Part shown: positions 1 through 8,024 of the stretch, piece after piece
How the letters are laid out: every line of letters begins with the position of its first letter
How positions within the stretch are numbered: the stretch's first letter is position 1
Source of the DNA: an uncultured Bacilli bacterium
Lineage (GTDB): Bacteria > Bacillota_I > Bacilli_A > RF39 > UBA660
Length of the DNA: 33,049 nucleotides
Direction of reading: 5' to 3'
NCBI GenBank assembly: GCA_944358705.1
Contig: CALVRR010000019.1
Coordinates: 1 to 33,049, forward strand
Notes under the pieces: model-generated
What the model saw: the letters and a program-made list of their open reading frames with translations, nothing else
What the model was told of the DNA's origin: nothing
The model's database searches: none
Program-made: the position numbers and the translations under genes

Positions 1-33
1 GGATGTCGTCCACCAAAACGTCCACGTGTATAA
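1..33 (+). CDS. rpsK: 30S ribosomal protein S11, C-terminal end only
   Basis: The first 33 bases read in frame 1 as GCRPPKRPRV followed by TAA. This is the nearly invariant C-terminus of ribosomal protein S11 (usually GCRPPKRRRV). The gene lies immediately upstream of rpoA, which is its normal place in the alpha operon of Firmicutes. Only the last ten codons are inside the window. S11 sits on the platform of the 30S subunit near the mRNA exit. The call rests on this tail plus synteny. Confidence 0.9.
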   Translation, partial: GCRPPKRPRV

Positions 34-58
34 TTAATGAATAAGGGAGGTTAGTTTC

Positions 59-1009
59 ATGTTACAATTTGAAAAACCAATTTATAAAATAACAGATTCT
101 GTAGAAAGCAATTTCTATGGTAGATTTGAATTAGAACCATTAGAAAGAGGATTTGGTACTACAATTGGTAACGCATTAAGAAGAGTAATGTTATCATCTC
201 TTCCAGGAAGTGCTATTAGTAGTATTAAAATTGATGGTGTTCTTCATGAATTCCAAACAATCGAAGGTGTTTATGAAGATGTAACAACAATTATCTTAAA
301 TTTGAAAGGTGTAGTATTTAAAAATCATTCAAATGAAGAGAAAATTGTTCGTATCAACACAACAAAAGAGGGAGAAATTACTGCTGGAGATATTGAACAT
401 GATGCAGATATCGAAGTAATCAACAAAGATAAAGTTATCGCTACATTATCAAAAGGAGCTTCTCTAAATATGGAAATGACTGTATCAAATGGTCGTGGAT
501 ATGTAAGAAGTGAAGACAACAAGAAAATTCATGATATTAAAAAAGCAGGAGTTATCGCTATTGACTCATTATATTCTCCTATTGAAAGAGTATCATATGA
601 AGTTGCAAACGCTCGTGTGGGACAAGATGAAAGTTATGATAAATTAATTTTAGACGTATGGACAAATGGTTCAATCAAGCCAGAAGAAGCAATCGCTTTA
701 GCTTCAAGAATTTTAATTGAACATTTCACAATCTTAACAGATTTATCATCAATTGCAGATGTAAGTGGAATGATGATTGAAAAAACAGAAGATCCAAAAG
801 TAAAAGCTTTAGAAACTTCAATTGAAGATTTAGATTTCTCTGTAAGAGCTTACAACTGTTTAAAAAGAGCAGGTATTCATACTTTACAAGATCTTGTTAA
901 TAAGAGTGAATCAGACATGATGAAAATCCGTAATCTAGGAAAGAAATCTCTAAAAGAAGTATTAGATAAAATTAGAGATATGGGTCTAGTATTACGTGAT
1001 GACGACTAA
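59..1009 (+). CDS. rpoA: DNA-directed RNA polymerase subunit alpha
   Basis: This 316-residue protein is full length for the RNA polymerase alpha subunit, which scaffolds enzyme assembly and contacts UP elements and activators. The N-terminal domain (about residues 1-230) carries the dimerisation signature [17 protein letters not shown] near residue 31. The C-terminal helix-hairpin-helix domain (about 250-310) contains [15 protein letters not shown] and [19 protein letters not shown] ribosome-binding site precedes the ATG. It lies between rpsK and rplQ, the standard order, and is presumably cotranscribed with them. Nothing is unusual. Confidence 0.98.
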   Translation: MLQFEKPIYKITDSVESNFYGRFELEPLERGFGTTIGNALRRVMLSSLPGSAISSIKIDGVLHEFQTIEGVYEDVTTIILNLKGVVFKNHSNEEKIVRINTTKEGEITAGDIEHDADIEVINKDKVIATLSKGASLNMEMTVSNGRGYVRSEDNKKIHDIKKAGVIAIDSLYSPIERVSYEVANARVGQDESYDKLILDVWTNGSIKPEEAIALASRILIEHFTILTDLSSIADVSGMMIEKTEDPKVKALETSIEDLDFSVRAYNCLKRAGIHTLQDLVNKSESDMMKIRNLGKKSLKEVLDKIRDMGLVLRDDD

Positions 1010-1029
1010 AATATAAGGAGGAAATAACT

Positions 1030-1434
1030 ATGAGAAAATTAGGTGTAGATAATAAACATAGAAGAAGTATGCTAGCTACTATGACAAAACAAGTAGTAGT
1101 AAATGAAAGTATTACTACAACTGAAACTAGAGCCAAAGAAGTTCGTAAGTTTGTTGAAAAGATGATTACTTATGGTAAAAAAGGTGATTTAGTTTCTCGT
1201 CGTAAAGCTTTAGCATTCTTACATAATGATAAAAAAGTTGTGGATAAAATTTTCCATGATTTAGCAAAACGTTATGAAAATCGTAATGGTGGATATACTC
1301 AAATTTTAAAATTATCTGAGCGTCGCGGAGATAACTCATTAATGGTAATTTTAAAATTAGTAGATGAAGCTAAACCAGAAGAAAAGAAACCTGCCAAAGA
1401 AAAAGCAAAAAAGGCAGAAAAAGAAGATAAATAG
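1030..1434 (+). CDS. rplQ: 50S ribosomal protein L17
   Basis: L17 is a protein of the large ribosomal subunit. The start reads [21 protein letters not shown], close to the usual MRKLGR...HRKAMLRNM family opening, and AAGGAGG stands upstream of the ATG. The core ends near residue 114. About 20 further residues form a Lys/Glu-rich tail ([18 protein letters not shown]), making 134 residues against the usual 115-127 or so. The gene follows rpoA by 20 nt and closes the alpha operon. Confidence 0.97.
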   Translation: MRKLGVDNKHRRSMLATMTKQVVVNESITTTETRAKEVRKFVEKMITYGKKGDLVSRRKALAFLHNDKKVVDKIFHDLAKRYENRNGGYTQILKLSERRGDNSLMVILKLVDEAKPEEKKPAKEKAKKAEKEDK

Positions 1435-1438
1435 AAAC

Positions 1439-1460
1439 GAGACCTTGTGTCTTTTTCTTT
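1439..1460 (+). terminator. Weak hairpin terminator after rplQ
   Basis: A short stem AGAC/GTCT (1440-1443 with 1449-1452) around a 5-nt loop is followed by a T-rich run (TTTTTCTTTTT). The stem is only 4-5 bp, so this is a weak or partial terminator. The next promoter's -35 box overlaps its loop. Confidence 0.4.
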
Positions 1461-1472
1461 TTGTGATAAAAT
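1445..1472 (+). promoter_or_regulatory. Sigma-A-type promoter upstream of the 1489 gene
   Basis: TTGTGT (1445-1450), a 16-nt spacer, then TAAAAT (1467-1472) preceded by TGA, giving an extended -10. The leader before the ATG at 1489 is very short and still holds AGGTGAT as ribosome-binding site. Confidence 0.5.
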
Positions 1473-1488
1473 AAACTCAGGTGATAAT

Positions 1489-2559
1489 ATGTTTGAAAAT
1501 ATAAAGGCAATGTTAGATAAAGAAAACGGTGCTATATCTTTAGTAAAACAATCAAAGACAGGAAAGATAAATTCTTATAATAAAGAAAGAATGTCTGCTA
1601 AACTATATGTATATGAAGCATTTAAACCAATATTAGAAGCTAATAACATATCTAAAAAGGACTATTTAGCAAATAAGGAACAAGAAAATAGCTACAGAGA
1701 AGCTTATATAAATATTATGTCCACATATTTAACAGAAAAAGAAAGTTATCAACACGTTCTACCAGAATTATATGAATCAGGACAAGGAGTAAATGTAGAA
1801 GCATTCACAAAGTTATTACAACAAATAAATGAGCAATGGTTACAACTGCAAAAAGATATAAAAGAAAATACAGACGAACCAGAGATAATGCAAGAATTAA
1901 AAGATAGAATAACTCATTCAAGTTTTGCAAAAGAAACACCAGAGCAAAGAAGTAGACTTTTACAAATAGCAAGAGATAGAAATAGAACAGAAGATAAAAA
2001 AGTATATCAACAATTAGAATCTTATATAGCAGAAAAAGAAGGAGTAACTAGAGAAGAATACCTAGATAGTCCTGAGCTCCGAGGAAAGTACAGAAAAGAA
2101 TATCAAAAACTAAGACAGCAATTAGAAGGCAATCCTATCTTACTATCCGCAACACCAGAAGAAAATATCTCTTATACAGTTAATAACTGGTTTTTAATAG
2201 CCTCAAATAAAAGGTTAATATCAGAAGAAAGTAGAAGTCAATTTATCAGTCAATATAGTATTACAGATTTCGCTCATTTATCGATGGAAGAAACTAGAGA
2301 TTTATATAACCAAAGTAATCAAGAGTTTCAGGATAAAGTAAGAAGAGAACAAGATGCGACAAGAAAACGTTTAGCAGAAATGGAGGCAAATCATAGACAA
2401 AGACAAGCGACAACAGATCAAATATATAATGACTTTTTTGCAAGACAAATAATAGAAACAGATCAAGCATATCAAGAAATGTTAGAAATGGAAGGATTGT
2501 TATCCAGTAGTACGAATGAAAAAGGTACGACTTCATCAAATAGTGCTCCAAAAAAGTAA
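1489..2559 (+). CDS. Unknown helical protein with a degenerate internal repeat
   Basis: I do not recognise this 356-residue protein. The start at 1489 (MFENIKAMLDK) is chosen because AGGTGAT lies 5-6 nt upstream; an in-frame ATG at 1447 lies inside the terminator and lacks a site. The protein is hydrophilic, rich in Glu, Gln, Lys and Arg, and probably almost all helix. It has no signal peptide or membrane segment. Two stretches resemble each other: residues 53-72 (NISKKDYLANKEQENSYREA) and 185-204 (GVTREEYLDSPELRGKYRKE), suggesting a duplicated helical unit. The C-terminal 20 residues are Ser/Thr/Asn-rich and look disordered. It sits alone between rplQ and a dehydrogenase with its own promoter and terminator, as an insertion in a normally conserved neighbourhood. 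Function unknown. Confidence 0.85.
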   Translation: MFENIKAMLDKENGAISLVKQSKTGKINSYNKERMSAKLYVYEAFKPILEANNISKKDYLANKEQENSYREAYINIMSTYLTEKESYQHVLPELYESGQGVNVEAFTKLLQQINEQWLQLQKDIKENTDEPEIMQELKDRITHSSFAKETPEQRSRLLQIARDRNRTEDKKVYQQLESYIAEKEGVTREEYLDSPELRGKYRKEYQKLRQQLEGNPILLSATPEENISYTVNNWFLIASNKRLISEESRSQFISQYSITDFAHLSMEETRDLYNQSNQEFQDKVRREQDATRKRLAEMEANHRQRQATTDQIYNDFFARQIIETDQAYQEMLEMEGLLSSSTNEKGTTSSNSAPKK

Positions 2560-2562
2560 AAG

Positions 2563-2586
2563 GAATGTCAACATTCTTTTTTTTTT
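2563..2586 (+). terminator. Rho-independent terminator after the 1489 gene
   Basis: Stem GAATG/CATTC (2563-2567 with 2572-2576) with loop TCAA, followed by ten T residues. It starts 4 nt after the TAA stop. Confidence 0.8.
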
Positions 2587-2605
2587 ACCATTTTTAGTAT
2601 ATAAT
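2577..2605 (+). promoter_or_regulatory. Promoter for the SDR gene
   Basis: A perfect TATAAT (2600-2605) has its -35 position 17 nt upstream at 2577-2582, which is TTTTTT, the T-run of the preceding terminator. The -35 match is poor, so strength is uncertain. Confidence 0.45.
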
Positions 2606-2641
2606 AAAAATGAGAAATGGATAGGGAATAGAGGTGTCGGT

Positions 2642-3394
2642 ATGAAAGCATTGATTACAGGTGCATCATCAGGAATTGGTCTAGATATAGCGAGATATCT
2701 GGCCACTAAGAAATATGAACTTATTTTAGTCGCTAGGAATAGAGAAAAATTAGAAAGTATCCAAGAAGCACTCCCTACAAAAGTAACAATCATTGTAGCT
2801 GATTTGTCCAACGAGCAAAAAGTAAAAGAACTGTATGTGTTAACTAAAAAAGAAAACATAGATATTTTAGTGAACAATGCTGGGTTTGGTATGTTTGGAG
2901 AATTTACCACTACGGATTTGCAACAAGAATTAGAAATGATTAACACGAATATTAAAGCCGTACACATTCTAACAAAATCATTTATCAAGGATATGGAAAA
3001 AAAGAACTCGGGATACATTCTAAACGTCGCATCTTCTGCAGCATTTCAACCAGGACCATTAATGAGTACCTATTACGCAACAAAATCTTACGTCTATCAA
3101 TTATCAGAAGCGTTATGGTATGAAGAAAAAAAGAAAAAATCAAATGTCCACATTTCAGTATTATGTCCAGGTCCAGTAGATACTAATTTCAATAATGTAG
3201 CTGGTGTAAAATTTGGAGTGAAACCATTAAAAAGTACTTATGTTGCGAAATATGCTATCGATAAAATGTTTAAAAAGAAAATGCTAATTATTCCAGGATT
3301 TAAAATGAAATGTGCCAAATTTTTTGGAAGATTTGTATCAGATAAGTTCTTATTGCGGTGTGCCTATAGAATTCAAAAGAAAAAAGCCAAATAA
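2642..3394 (+). CDS. Short-chain dehydrogenase/reductase (SDR family)
   Basis: This 250-residue classical SDR binds NAD(P)H in a Rossmann fold; the substrate cannot be read from sequence. The cofactor motif TGASSGIG is at residues 6-13 and NNAG at 78-81. The catalytic Ser is at 131-132 and YxxxK at 144-148 (YYATK), followed by PGPVDTNF. The start at 2642 has GAGGTG 6-8 nt upstream and gives the normal N-terminus MKALITGASSG; upstream in-frame codons run back through the previous terminator. Closest general type is the DltE/YqjQ-like group of SDRs in Firmicutes, though this is a weak assignment. Single-gene unit with its own promoter and terminator. Confidence 0.93.
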   Translation: MKALITGASSGIGLDIARYLATKKYELILVARNREKLESIQEALPTKVTIIVADLSNEQKVKELYVLTKKENIDILVNNAGFGMFGEFTTTDLQQELEMINTNIKAVHILTKSFIKDMEKKNSGYILNVASSAAFQPGPLMSTYYATKSYVYQLSEALWYEEKKKKSNVHISVLCPGPVDTNFNNVAGVKFGVKPLKSTYVAKYAIDKMFKKKMLIIPGFKMKCAKFFGRFVSDKFLLRCAYRIQKKKAK

Positions 3395-3405
3395 TTGGCT
3401 TTTTT
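3381..3405 (+). terminator. Terminator overlapping the SDR stop codon
   Basis: Stem AGCCAA/TTGGCT (3385-3390 with 3395-3400), extended by A/T pairs on both sides, loop ATAA, then a T-run. The loop contains part of the TAA stop (3392-3394), so coding and terminator overlap. Confidence 0.85.
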
Positions 3406-3424
3406 AGACGCTTTATTATATAAT
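3395..3424 (+). promoter_or_regulatory. Promoter for the ABC ATPase pair
   Basis: TTGGCT (3395-3400), 18-nt spacer, TATAAT (3419-3424). The -35 box is the descending strand of the preceding terminator stem. Confidence 0.6.
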
Positions 3425-3447
3425 AGAAAATAAAACAGGAGGGAAAT

Positions 3448-4245
3448 ATGGTGGAATTATTAGAAGTATGTAATTTAAAATATCAAGATTTATTTGAAGA
3501 TATTTCCTTTCAAGTAGAACAAAATAAATTTATAACGGTATCAGGTGGTAATAACTGTGGTAAAACAACATTAATAAGAATATTAAGTGGACAACTAACA
3601 ACAGAGCAAAGTATAAAGTTATTAGGAATGTATATAGAAGAATATCCACAGAATCTGTGGAAAGAAATTACAGGAGCAATTATTCCTCAAGATAATACCA
3701 CCTTCTTATTTCCCACAATAGAAGAAGAATTAAGTTATACAATTCATTTATTTAAAAAAACTGAAGAAGAACAAAAAGAAGTTTATAAAGAATTGATAAA
3801 AAAATACAAACTAACAAAATATCAAAAGCAAAATCCAAATGAAGTACCAATGTTTATTAAAATGAAAGTTTTATTAGCCGAAAAAATGTTAGGATCACCT
3901 CAGGTACTTTTTTTGGATGATGTCTGTGGAGAATTAGAAGAAAAAGAACAAGAGGAGTTTATCAAACTTTTACGCACCATACAACTGGAAACAGAAATCT
4001 CAATTATTATGACATCCTCAGAATTAAAAGTCTGCTTAGAAAGTGATTACTTATATATTATAAATGATGGAAAAATACTATTAGAGGGAGAACCATTAAC
4101 AGTAATGGAAAAAGACAATGTATTAAATAAAATAGGCCTAGATTTACCGTTTATGATAGATTTATCTGTCAAATTAAAAGATTATAACGTGGTAGATAAA
4201 ATAGAGCTTAATATGGACAGGATGGTAGATACCATATGGAAATAA
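3448..4245 (+). CDS. Degenerate EcfA1-position ABC ATPase
   Basis: This 265-residue protein is an ABC-type nucleotide-binding subunit in the place usually held by ecfA1, the ATPase of energy-coupling-factor vitamin transporters. Walker A is intact (GGNNCGKT, residues 33-40) and a Q-loop Gln is near 81 (IPQDN). Other catalytic parts have decayed. The LSGGQ signature is replaced by NEVPMFIK (131-138). The Walker B end reads LFLDD (154-158), with Asp for the catalytic Glu. The switch His is Ser (MTSSE, about 188-192). An AGGAGGG site precedes the ATG. It overlaps the next ATPase gene by 10 nt, suggesting a heterodimer. Synteny (rplQ before, truA after) supports descent from ecfA1; no EcfT membrane subunit is adjacent. 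Whether it still drives transport is doubtful. Confidence 0.75.
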   Translation: MVELLEVCNLKYQDLFEDISFQVEQNKFITVSGGNNCGKTTLIRILSGQLTTEQSIKLLGMYIEEYPQNLWKEITGAIIPQDNTTFLFPTIEEELSYTIHLFKKTEEEQKEVYKELIKKYKLTKYQKQNPNEVPMFIKMKVLLAEKMLGSPQVLFLDDVCGELEEKEQEEFIKLLRTIQLETEISIIMTSSELKVCLESDYLYIINDGKILLEGEPLTVMEKDNVLNKIGLDLPFMIDLSVKLKDYNVVDKIELNMDRMVDTIWK

Positions 4246-5027
4246 AATTAGAAAATATAAAGACAAACGAATGGGAATTTACAACTACACTTTCTAGTGA
4301 AGATATTGTTGGAATCACAGGACCAGAATACGAAGAACTACTACAGATATTAAGTTTAAAAGAATTACCAGATGGAGAAATAATTATTGATAATGAAAAT
4401 GTATGTAATGGAAATCATTATGAATATTATAAAAAAGTAAGTACAATTGAAAAAAGTTTTCAAAAAATAAACTATCTAAATACAATCAAAGAACATATGG
4501 ATTTCATTATTAATTATTATCACTTACAAATTAAGAATATTGAAAAAAAAGAAAAAGATTCTTTAAAAATTGTAGGATTAGATAGCAGTCTTTTAGACAA
4601 AAATATAACATCACTATCAAAATCAGAACAAAAAAAGGTACAAATCGCCATAGGTCTATTATCCAATCCAGAAGTAATAATTTTAGATGATCCATACAAA
4701 AATCTAGATAATAAAAGTAGAAAAAAGATAATGATGGTTTTATCAAAACTAAAAGAGCAATACCATAAAATAATTATTATTGGCAGTAGTAACGCAAATA
4801 TGTTATATCAATATACCACAAAAATGTTATTCGTAAAAAACAAAAGAATATTTTTAGAAGGACCAACAAAAGAAACCTATGAAAGAGTAGATTATTTAAA
4901 AAGAAATGGTTATACTCTACCAGAAATAGTATTATTTACTTATAAAGCTATCAAAAAGAAAAAAGTAAAATTAGACTATCATAAAGATGTTAGAGATATT
5001 ATTAAAGATATTTATAAGCATGTATAA
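4236..5027 (+). CDS. Degenerate EcfA2-position ABC ATPase lacking Walker A
   Basis: This 263-residue ABC-ATPase-like protein is translationally coupled to the preceding gene (10-nt overlap). The Walker A region reads GITGPEYEEL (about residues 26-35) with no GK[ST], so it should not bind ATP in the normal way. A signature-like LSKSE is kept at 127-131, and Walker B is IILDD (148-152), again Asp for the catalytic Glu. The switch His is replaced (GSSNAN, about 183-188). The pair is complementary: the first gene has Walker A without a signature, and this one has a signature without Walker A. A dimer could therefore form only one composite ATP site. The position before truA fits ecfA2. Its membrane partner is not in this window. 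Confidence 0.72.
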   Translation: MEIKLENIKTNEWEFTTTLSSEDIVGITGPEYEELLQILSLKELPDGEIIIDNENVCNGNHYEYYKKVSTIEKSFQKINYLNTIKEHMDFIINYYHLQIKNIEKKEKDSLKIVGLDSSLLDKNITSLSKSEQKKVQIAIGLLSNPEVIILDDPYKNLDNKSRKKIMMVLSKLKEQYHKIIIIGSSNANMLYQYTTKMLFVKNKRIFLEGPTKETYERVDYLKRNGYTLPEIVLFTYKAIKKKKVKLDYHKDVRDIIKDIYKHV

Positions 5028-5053
5028 ATATAGTTAGATAAAAGGAGTCTAGT

Positions 5054-5794
5054 ATGAGGTATTTAATAACATTATCCTACGATGGAACCAATTACAATGG
5101 TTATCAAACACAACCCGGAAAAAATACAATCCAAGAAAAAATAGAAGAAGCTTTAACAAAAATTAATGCTGGAAAAAAAACAACGTTTACTTCCTCTGGT
5201 AGAACAGATAAAGGTGTTCATGCAAAAATGCAGTGTGGACATGCAGATTTAGACGTAAATATTACGGAATACAAATTAAAAAGAGCTATGAACAGCAATC
5301 TTCCTGACGACATTCACGTAATAAAAGCTACGAAAGTAAAAGATAATTTTCATGCTAGATATAATGTGGAAGAAAAAACCTATGAATACTATATCAACGT
5401 AGGAGAATACAATCCATTAGAAAGAAATTATGTCTTCCAATACAACTACAAATTAAACGTAGAAAAGATGCAAGAGGGAATAAAATATTTATTAGGAGAA
5501 CATGATTTTAGATCATTTGTTACAGAAAACAAAGAAAAAGAAAACTGTATTAGAACAATTTCTGAAGCAACGGTAGAAAAAATAAACGAGAATAAAATTA
5601 AGTTCACATTTACAGGGAATGGCTTCTTACGTTATCAAATCCGAAATATGGTAGGAATATTGATTCGCATAGGAGAAGAAAAAGAATCCCCAGAATTTGT
5701 GGAAACATTTTTAGAAAAAAAAGATCGGTCAAAAGGAGGAAAAACAGCTCCTCCAGAAGGTCTATATTTAACCAATATAAAGTACAAGCAATAG
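5054..5794 (+). CDS. truA: tRNA pseudouridine(38-40) synthase TruA
   Basis: TruA converts uridines 38-40 in the tRNA anticodon stem-loop to pseudouridine. At 246 residues it is normal length. The catalytic Asp is in SSGRTDKGVHA (Asp52), and the family motifs YDGTNYNGYQ (9-18) and FLRYQIRNMVG near residue 195 are present. An AAAGGAG site stands 8 nt before the ATG. It lies 26 nt after the second ABC ATPase and ahead of rplM, as in the Firmicute order ecfA-ecfA-ecfT-truA-rplM-rpsI, but with ecfT missing and two unknown genes inserted before rplM. Confidence 0.97.
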   Translation: MRYLITLSYDGTNYNGYQTQPGKNTIQEKIEEALTKINAGKKTTFTSSGRTDKGVHAKMQCGHADLDVNITEYKLKRAMNSNLPDDIHVIKATKVKDNFHARYNVEEKTYEYYINVGEYNPLERNYVFQYNYKLNVEKMQEGIKYLLGEHDFRSFVTENKEKENCIRTISEATVEKINENKIKFTFTGNGFLRYQIRNMVGILIRIGEEKESPEFVETFLEKKDRSKGGKTAPPEGLYLTNIKYKQ

Positions 5795-5815
5795 ATACTA
5801 CTATTGCTTTTTTTT
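5787..5815 (+). terminator. Terminator overlapping the truA stop
   Basis: Perfect 8-bp stem AGCAATAG/CTATTGCT (5787-5794 with 5801-5808), 6-nt loop, then eight T residues. The truA TAG lies inside the ascending arm. Confidence 0.9.
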
Positions 5816-5832
5816 ACGATTTATGATATAAT
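5804..5832 (+). promoter_or_regulatory. Promoter for the 5871-7456 pair
   Basis: TTGCTT (5804-5809), exact 17-nt spacer, TATAAT (5827-5832), with TG one base before the -10 (extended -10). The -35 lies in the terminator stem and T-run of truA. One of the best promoters in the window. Confidence 0.75.
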
Positions 5833-5870
5833 ATAGCCCAATTAGAGAATAATAGGGGGTTAAAAGGAAA

Positions 5871-7028
5871 ATGAAAAAGAAAGGAAGAGTAGAAAACCTC
5901 AAATATAAATACTACTTATTATGTAATCCAGATGAGATTGAACTACCAGAAGATTTATCAGAACAAGAACAAAAAGTTTGGATAAAAACTATAGAAGAAG
6001 CAAAAGAAAAATTAGAAAAGAAAATTGGAACAAAAACAATACAAAAAATTGGTAAAAAAATTGAAAAAATAAAGTATAACTATCGTTTAATAATGAAACC
6101 AGAGAGAATAAGAATGCCAAAAGACCTAACAGAAAAAGAACAGGAAAGATGGAAAAGAAAACTATATCAAAAAAAGTATAAACTACATGAAAAGTTAGGT
6201 GCAAGATGGTTTCAAAATATAGTAGGTAAATATGATCAAAAGAAATTTTGGTTATTAAATAAGGTAAGAAATAGAAAGAGAAGTAAGTTATTAACAAAAC
6301 TTTTTCCAAACCGAAAAAAGAAAGAAAAACCTTCAATCATAGATAGATTTGTTAACTACCGAGAAAAAGAGTTGTTAAAAAAGGCAACAACCGAAGAACA
6401 AATACGTATTATTAAAGAAGAAACAATAAGAAATAAAAATATCATAAAAAAACAGATAAAAGAAGGAAAAAGTGTTAACTATTATGAAGGGGTAGATAGA
6501 AGAGTAGAGCTTTTTCCAGACTATTTAAAATTAAATAAAAAACATCACCAAAATGCCTTAAAAAAAGATATGGTTGTTATAGGAATTTGTATTGGAGTAG
6601 GTCTATTAGGTATGCCAGTATTACCATGGATAGTAGGATCTTATCAAGCATTAGATGTTATAAAAGATTTACAATGTATCAATCTTCAAGAATATAATTT
6701 AGCAAGAATAAAAACGATAGAGAAGAAATTAGTAGCTAGAAATATGCAAAAAATGCAACAAATATATAATGAAAATCAAGAGGCAATAGAAAGTCTTCAA
6801 AAAGCAAAACAACAAGGAAAAGACATATATACAGTAGAAGGTCTCTTAGATAGTCTAGATAGTGTTGAGGCCTTACAACAATTAAGAAAAAGTTTCTTAG
6901 AAACAAAAGAAGAAAAGAATGGACAAAGTCCTCAATTACAAAGACTAACCGACGAAGAATTAGAACAAAGAATTATACCGAAAGAAACAGAAGGACAAAA
7001 ACCAAATATACAAATAAGGAGGAGATAA
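5871..7028 (+). CDS. Unknown basic protein: tandem 57-residue repeat plus membrane segment
   Basis: I do not recognise this 385-residue protein. Two tandem copies of a motif run from about residues 11-62 and 68-120. They have the pattern KYxYxL(x3)PxxIxxPxDLxExEQxxW and exactly 57 residues between equivalents (Y12/Y69, P20/P77, P26/P83, W37/W94). A very basic linker (130-200) follows. A hydrophobic stretch at 234-260 (VVIGICIGVGLLGMPVLPWI) looks like one membrane helix or a tight hairpin. The rest is helical, coiled-coil-like and charged, ending in RRR. There is no N-terminal signal peptide. The stop codon is 2 nt before the ATG of the next gene, so the two probably act together. Own promoter. 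Function unknown. Confidence 0.85.
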   Translation: MKKKGRVENLKYKYYLLCNPDEIELPEDLSEQEQKVWIKTIEEAKEKLEKKIGTKTIQKIGKKIEKIKYNYRLIMKPERIRMPKDLTEKEQERWKRKLYQKKYKLHEKLGARWFQNIVGKYDQKKFWLLNKVRNRKRSKLLTKLFPNRKKKEKPSIIDRFVNYREKELLKKATTEEQIRIIKEETIRNKNIIKKQIKEGKSVNYYEGVDRRVELFPDYLKLNKKHHQNALKKDMVVIGICIGVGLLGMPVLPWIVGSYQALDVIKDLQCINLQEYNLARIKTIEKKLVARNMQKMQQIYNENQEAIESLQKAKQQGKDIYTVEGLLDSLDSVEALQQLRKSFLETKEEKNGQSPQLQRLTDEELEQRIIPKETEGQKPNIQIRRR

Positions 7029-7030
7029 TA

Positions 7031-7456
7031 ATGGGAGCAATAGATTCAGCAATAATGTGGTTTTTAGAAGGAAATTCCACATCGACATTATTAAATAGTA
7101 ACTTAGCAGGTACTACAACTTTAGGAGTGACAACAACAGCAGGGGTTTCTTATGTTTTTAAAGGAGGAGAAATTGATCCTAAAAAACTTTCAACTTTGAC
7201 TTCTACAACAGTAACTAGTACTTCTACATCCACTTCAGCATCACCACAACCAACGAACTTACCACAAGAATATAACGCAGCGGCACAAGAAATTGGATGG
7301 ACAGGAGAGAAAACAGAAGCCGTAAATACAATGAGAAATGCAGAAGAGTGGTTTGAATCTCTATCGGATGAAGAGCAACAAGAACTACTAGTAAAATTAG
7401 AAAAAAAGGAATCTGAACTACAAGATGCGGAAAAAATAAATATTAAACATATATAA
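7031..7456 (+). CDS. Unknown small Thr/Ser-rich protein paired with the 5871 gene
   Basis: This 141-residue protein starts 2 nt after the preceding stop with an AGGAGGAGA ribosome-binding site, the strongest in the pair. The N-terminus is weakly hydrophobic (MGAIDSAIMWFLEG). It is followed by a Thr/Gly-rich region with TTTLGVTTTAGVSYVF, then a low-complexity Thr/Ser stretch near residues 57-73 (TSTTVTSTSTSTSASP). The C-terminal half (about 80-135) is acidic and helical with a Trp pair (IGWTGEK, EEWFESL). This layout could fit a small surface or membrane-associated partner of the upstream protein, but I recognise no family and assign no function. Confidence 0.75.
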   Translation: MGAIDSAIMWFLEGNSTSTLLNSNLAGTTTLGVTTTAGVSYVFKGGEIDPKKLSTLTSTTVTSTSTSTSASPQPTNLPQEYNAAAQEIGWTGEKTEAVNTMRNAEEWFESLSDEEQQELLVKLEKKESELQDAEKINIKHI

Positions 7457-7462
7457 TGATAA

Positions 7463-7490
7463 AAAAGTATTGATTTTTAATACTTTTTTT
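7463..7490 (+). terminator. Terminator before rplM
   Basis: Stem AAAGTATT/AATACTTT (7464-7471 with 7479-7486), 7-nt loop GATTTTT, then a T-run to 7490. Confidence 0.8.
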
Positions 7491-7498
7491 AGTATAAT
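7470..7498 (+). promoter_or_regulatory. Promoter for rplM-rpsI
   Basis: TTGATT (7470-7475), 17-nt spacer, TATAAT (7493-7498). The -35 sits at the base of the loop of the preceding terminator hairpin. Confidence 0.7.
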
Positions 7499-7504
7499 CA
7501 TAAT

Positions 7505-7576
7505 CGGTACATTCGAAATATCCCCACGTTGATTAGGTCCTGGGAAAACCTAATTAAAGGTAAAGGAGAGAAATTT
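7505..7576 (+). promoter_or_regulatory. Structured rplM 5' leader, candidate L13 autoregulatory RNA
   Basis: The roughly 70-nt leader folds a clear hairpin: ATTAGGT (7532-7538) pairs with ACCTAAT (7548-7554) around the loop CCTGGGAAA. TGGG in the loop (7541-7544) can pair with CCCA at 7523-7526, giving a possible pseudoknot. L13 leaders that bind the product protein are known in Firmicutes (Rfam L13_leader family). Position and structure fit, but I could not compare it with the covariance model. Confidence 0.5.
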
Positions 7577-8011
7577 ATGATGAAAAGCTATATGCAAAAG
7601 AAAGAAACAGTAGAACGTAAATGGTACGTTATCGATGCTGAAGGAAAATCTTTAGGTCGCGTTGCATCACTTGCTGCAAAATACTTACGCGGTAAACATA
7701 AACCAACATACACACCACATATTGATTGTGGAGATAACATTATTATCGTTAATGCAGAAAAAGTAAATTTAACAGGAAATAAATTAAACAACAAGATGTA
7801 TTACAATCATTCACAATATTTAGGTGGATTAAGAGAAAGAACTGCCAAAGAAATGATTGAAAAATATCCAGTAGAAATGGTAGAAAGAGCTGTAAAAGGT
7901 ATGCTACCACACAACAGATTAGGAAGACAAATGTATAAAAAATTATTTGTATACACAGGAAGCGAGCACAAACATGAGGCACAAAAGCCAGAAGTGCTTG
8001 AAGTGAAATAG
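7577..8011 (+). CDS. rplM: 50S ribosomal protein L13
   Basis: L13 is an early-assembly protein of the 50S subunit. Family motifs include [17 protein letters not shown] near the N-terminus, [17 protein letters not shown], and the central [19 protein letters not shown]. The start is taken at 7577 (MMKSYMQKK), 8 nt after GGAG; ATG at 7580 is nearly as good and would remove one Met. An in-frame ATG at 7529 lies inside the structured leader and is rejected. Length is about 144 residues, as usual. rpsI follows 13 nt later. Confidence 0.96.
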   Translation: MMKSYMQKKETVERKWYVIDAEGKSLGRVASLAAKYLRGKHKPTYTPHIDCGDNIIIVNAEKVNLTGNKLNNKMYYNHSQYLGGLRERTAKEMIEKYPVEMVERAVKGMLPHNRLGRQMYKKLFVYTGSEHKHEAQKPEVLEVK

Positions 8012-8024
8012 GAGGGTTTAAGTT

